From Candidatus Nomurabacteria bacterium (GTDB lineage Bacteria > Patescibacteriota > Minisyncoccia > Phycocordibacterales > UBA9973), in NCBI GenBank assembly GCA_023267415.1, contig JAHFNM010000007.1, positions 10,083-24,060 on the forward strand: a DNA stretch of 13,978 nucleotides. The letters run 5' to 3'. This document shows, piece after piece, positions 11,044-13,978 of the stretch. How positions within the stretch are numbered: position 1 is the stretch's first letter; the number at the start of each line of letters is the position of its first letter. The notes under the pieces are model-generated. The model did no database searches and was not told the DNA's origin. It saw nothing but the letters and a program-made list of their open reading frames with translations. The position numbers and the translations under genes were made by a program.

Positions 11044-12795
11044 ATGCAGATCGATCCGGACAAAATAAAACAATTCATCATCGAAAGCGGCTTGGTGACT
11101 GCTGCCGATATCGCGGCTGCTGAAAAAACTCCCGAAGGTCAGCGAGGCAAGCTCGGCAGCGCACTTGTCTCTGCCGGAAAATTGAAGACCAGCGACCTGA
11201 AGCGCATCGAAGCATATGTCATCGGCATTTCATTTGTGAATTTAGTGAATGAGAAGATTGATTTTTCCATTCTCTCGCTCATTCCCGAGCCGATCGCCCG
11301 CACGAACAATGTCATCGCATTCAAGCAAGATCAGGACACGCTCAATGTGGCCATGCTCGACGTCGACGATCTTCCAACGATCGACTTCGTAAAGAAAAAG
11401 ACGGGACTGCGCATCGTTCCATGTCTCACCGACGAAGCTTCGATCAAAGCTGCGCTGCAGCAATACAAAAAAAGCTTAAAGGCTGATTTTGAGAATATCA
11501 TTGCCAAAGAATCCACTTCGATGAAGGCGGAGAAAGAGACCGACGGCGAAGAGGTGAGCGAAAAAGATCTGAAGGCGCTCGCCGAAGATTTGCCGATCGT
11601 CAAAATCGTGGATACGCTCATTGCGCATGCTATCAGCCAAGGCGCGTCCGACATTCACATCGAGCCAGAAGAAGAATCGATGGTGGTGCGCTATCGCATC
11701 GACGGCATTTTGCATGATGCCATGACTCTTCCAAAAGATGTCGCTCCCGGAATCGTTGCGCGCATCAAGGTGCTCTCTTCGCTCAAGCTGGACGAAAAGC
11801 GTCTACCGCAGGATGGACGATTCAAGATCACCAACGAAGGAGAAAAAGTTTCGTTCCGTGTTTCAACGCTCCCGACATACTACGGCGAAAAGACGGTCAT
11901 GCGTCTCCTTCGCGAAAATTCGCACGGCTACACGCTTGAAGGACTGGGTTTTCATGGCGAAGCGCTCGAGCGCATTCATGGCGCCATGAAGAAAAAAACG
12001 GGAATGATCCTGGCTGCCGGGCCGACTGGTTCCGGAAAGACTACGACGCTCTACACCGTGCTCGATATTTTGAATACGACTGATGTAAATATTTCGACAG
12101 TGGAAGATCCGATCGAATACCAGATGCCGCGCATCAACCAGACGCAGGTCAAGCCGGAGATCGGACTGACTTTTGCAAACGGTCTCCGCACGTTGCTTCG
12201 CCAAGATCCGGACATCATCATGGTGGGGGAGATTCGCGACGGCGAGACGGCATCGCTTGCGGTCAATGCCTCGCTCACCGGACACCTTGTGCTCTCGACT
12301 ATCCACACCAACTCTGCTGCCGGCGCCATTCCGCGCATGATCGACATGGGAGTTGAGCCGTTCCTGATCGTCTCGACGGTGAAGACCGTCATCGCTCAGC
12401 GTTTGGTGCGCAAGCTCACTGCAGCCAAAGAAAAATACATTCTCTCCGAGGCTGAGCTTGCCGCAGTGGGAAAACTCGTCGACTTGGACCGAATCCTGAC
12501 TTTTTTGAAAACGGAAAAGATTGTCGAAGAAGGCGCCGACTGGAAGACGATCCCATTCTATCGACCGAAGAAAAGCGAAGAGAGCGAAGATGGATACAAG
12601 GGACGCGTGGGAATCCATGAAGTATTGGAAGTCTCTTCTTCGATCAAGGAGCTCATTTTGAAAAATGCCTCACAGGCAGAGATTGAAGCACAGGCGAAGA
12701 AAGAAGGCATGATGACCATGATCGAAGACGGCATTTTCCTTGCAGTGCAAGGACAGACTACGACAGAAGAAGTGTTGCGCGTTATTTCGGAATAA
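11044..12795 (+). CDS. pilB: type IV pilus assembly ATPase PilB (GspE/PulE family)
   Basis: A 583-residue secretion ATPase that drives pilus extension from the cytoplasmic face. The N-terminal MshEN/PulE-N-type domain (about 1-145) binds partner or ligand. After an acidic linker (150-175) comes the N2 domain (GASDIHIEPEEESMVVRYRIDG). The RecA-like core follows, with Walker A GPTGSGKTT (326-334), Asp box STVEDPIEY (351-359), Walker B DPDIIMVGEIRD (388-399) and His box TGHLVLSTIHTN (412-423). The C-terminal region has RLVRKLTAAKEKY where family members usually have a CxxC, and FYRPKKSEESEDGYKGR where the second CxxC is expected. The zinc-binding tetracysteine is absent; the only Cys is Cys127. 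It is followed after 5 bases by pilC. PilB rather than a secretion GspE is inferred from the pilC neighbour. Confidence 0.95.
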   Translation: MQIDPDKIKQFIIESGLVTAADIAAAEKTPEGQRGKLGSALVSAGKLKTSDLKRIEAYVIGISFVNLVNEKIDFSILSLIPEPIARTNNVIAFKQDQDTLNVAMLDVDDLPTIDFVKKKTGLRIVPCLTDEASIKAALQQYKKSLKADFENIIAKESTSMKAEKETDGEEVSEKDLKALAEDLPIVKIVDTLIAHAISQGASDIHIEPEEESMVVRYRIDGILHDAMTLPKDVAPGIVARIKVLSSLKLDEKRLPQDGRFKITNEGEKVSFRVSTLPTYYGEKTVMRLLRENSHGYTLEGLGFHGEALERIHGAMKKKTGMILAAGPTGSGKTTTLYTVLDILNTTDVNISTVEDPIEYQMPRINQTQVKPEIGLTFANGLRTLLRQDPDIIMVGEIRDGETASLAVNASLTGHLVLSTIHTNSAAGAIPRMIDMGVEPFLIVSTVKTVIAQRLVRKLTAAKEKYILSEAELAAVGKLVDLDRILTFLKTEKIVEEGADWKTIPFYRPKKSEESEDGYKGRVGIHEVLEVSSSIKELILKNASQAEIEAQAKKEGMMTMIEDGIFLAVQGQTTTEEVLRVISE

Positions 12796-12800
12796 ATTAT

Positions 12801-13978
12801 ATGCAGTTTACCTACACCGCAAAAGATGCGCAGGGAAAAGAAGCGGGAGGAATCGTTGATGCAAACGATCGTTTTCTTGCGGCAAAGGAATTGCGCGATC
12901 AGGGCATGACACCGCTCTCGCTCACCGAGATCAAGGTCAAATCTGACTTTTCAAAAAAATTCGAGGCGTTCTTCGGCAAGGTTAAACTGCATGAAAAGAT
13001 CGTCCTCACGCACAATCTGGCCGGAATGCTCAAGGCGGGTTTGCCGCTCTATCGCGCGCTCGAAGTGCTGAAGAAGCAGAATAAGAATCCAAAGCTTACA
13101 GAAGTGTTCGACGGACTGCTTGCCGGCATCGACCAGGGAGGCACGCTTTCTGACGGATTCGCAAAGTTTCCGAAAGTATTTTCCCCGTTGATGGTTTCGA
13201 TGGTTCGGGCCGGAGAAGAGTCGGGAAACCTTTCCAATACACTGAATGATATCGGCATCAACCTCCAGAAAAGCTATGATCTGAATCGCAAGATCAAGAG
13301 TGCCATGATGTACCCGATGATCATCGTTTCGGCCATTGTTGTCATTGGAGCACTCATGCTGATTTTTGTGGTGCCGACTTTGACCAAGATATTCAAAGAC
13401 TTTGGGACGAAATTGCCGGCCTCTACGCAATTCGTCATTTTTATTTCCGATGCGGTCTCCAATCATCCTTTCATTTTTCTCGCCGTCGTCATTGCTATCG
13501 TGAGCGGAATTATGTATGCGATGCGCTCAGAAAAACTCAAGCCCAAGATCGATTCGCTCATTCTTCGTCTTCCCGCCATCGGCACGCTCGTGAAGGAAGT
13601 GAATACTGCCCGTACCGCACGCACACTCTCCACACTGCTTCTCTCGGGAGTTGAGATGACGCGTTCGCTTACTATCACCAAAGAAGTCTTGCAGAATGTG
13701 CACTACAAAGATGTGCTCGATAGGGCAAATGTTGCCGTTCAAAAGGGATCGACACTCTCTTCAGTGTTTAAGGCAGAGCAAAAATTGTATCCGGTGATGA
13801 TGGGGGAGATGATCGCGGTCGGAGAAGAGACTGGTGCGCTTTCGCAGATGCTCACTGATATTGCTGTGTACTACGAAGAAGAGGTGGATGCAAAGACAAA
13901 GGATATGTCGGCCATCATTGAGCCTGTACTGATGGTGTTCATTGGCGCGGCGGTGGGATTTTTTGCCATTTCGATGAT
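12801..13978 (+). CDS. pilC: type IV pilus inner-membrane platform protein PilC (3' end cut by window)
   Basis: 392 codons are present and open to the window edge. The family is about 400 residues, so only a few C-terminal residues are missing. PilC is the polytopic platform on which PilB acts. Two GspF/PilC domains are visible. The first (about 60-190) contains NLAGMLKAGLPL and MVRAGEESGNL; the second (about 265-392) contains STLLLSGVEM and MIAVGEETGAL. Predicted membrane helices are at about 170-195, 211-240 and 372 to the end, the usual three. The ATG at 12801 follows AATTAT, 5 bases after the pilB stop, so the two are one operon. No Shine-Dalgarno. Confidence 0.95.
   Translation, partial: MQFTYTAKDAQGKEAGGIVDANDRFLAAKELRDQGMTPLSLTEIKVKSDFSKKFEAFFGKVKLHEKIVLTHNLAGMLKAGLPLYRALEVLKKQNKNPKLTEVFDGLLAGIDQGGTLSDGFAKFPKVFSPLMVSMVRAGEESGNLSNTLNDIGINLQKSYDLNRKIKSAMMYPMIIVSAIVVIGALMLIFVVPTLTKIFKDFGTKLPASTQFVIFISDAVSNHPFIFLAVVIAIVSGIMYAMRSEKLKPKIDSLILRLPAIGTLVKEVNTARTARTLSTLLLSGVEMTRSLTITKEVLQNVHYKDVLDRANVAVQKGSTLSSVFKAEQKLYPVMMGEMIAVGEETGALSQMLTDIAVYYEEEVDAKTKDMSAIIEPVLMVFIGAAVGFFAISM

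Noticed and set aside
11863..12618. 251-codon minus-strand frame opposite pilB
   Set aside because: Antisense shadow. pilB carries every family motif in the other direction.
1..13978. Possible UGA recoding, as in Gracilibacteria/SR1
   Set aside because: No gene uses TGA as stop, which made me look, but no in-frame TGA interrupts any conserved protein either. The standard code explains everything.

Overview
The window looks like a chromosomal segment from a Patescibacteria/CPR bacterium, most likely of the Parcubacteria group. This is an inference from gene content and style. It carries short, lineage-typical versions of housekeeping proteins (a trigger factor without its PPIase domain, a PilB ATPase without the zinc tetracysteine). 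It also has a secreted protein with GYAW...GWI repeats and a collagen-like surface protein, both of a kind I associate with CPR genomes. Almost no gene has a Shine-Dalgarno sequence. All stop codons used are TAA or TAG and the reading frames are open under the standard bacterial code, so no UGA recoding is needed. There are no tRNA, rRNA, CRISPR, phage or insertion-sequence signals.

Bases 1-7850 are an information-processing and proteostasis block on the minus strand. In order they encode HU, a secreted beta-rich hypothetical protein, RNase Y, ClpP, a PPIase-less trigger factor, inorganic pyrophosphatase and NusA. Most are single-gene units, each closed by its own perfect A-tract/stem/T-tract terminator; nusA-ppa appears to be a two-gene operon. 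Two plus-strand orphan genes interrupt this block (3252-3890 and 4657-4860). With the minus-strand orphan at 829-1359, they are more AT-rich than their neighbours, and each has its own near-consensus promoter and terminator, like small moron-type cassettes.

Bases 8101-10951 are a plus-strand cell-surface cluster. It comprises a small single-pass membrane protein with a triplicated helical motif, a 556-residue secreted protein with GYAW-type repeats and Ig-like modules, and a secreted collagen-like protein. A strong terminator closes it. Bases 11044-13978 hold the type IV pilus assembly genes pilB and pilC; pilC runs off the window only a few residues short of its expected end. The surface proteins and the pilus motor probably serve the same envelope/attachment biology, but only adjacency supports this.

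The most unusual non-coding signal is a family of short intergenic tracts in which TAG recurs at exact 7-base spacing (4547-4574, 6576-6600, 7816-7850, 10150-10170). Each lies 2-34 bases upstream of a start codon, and two share the 13-mer AAGTAGTTAGTAG. A start-codon context of TATATG with no Shine-Dalgarno is also recurrent.
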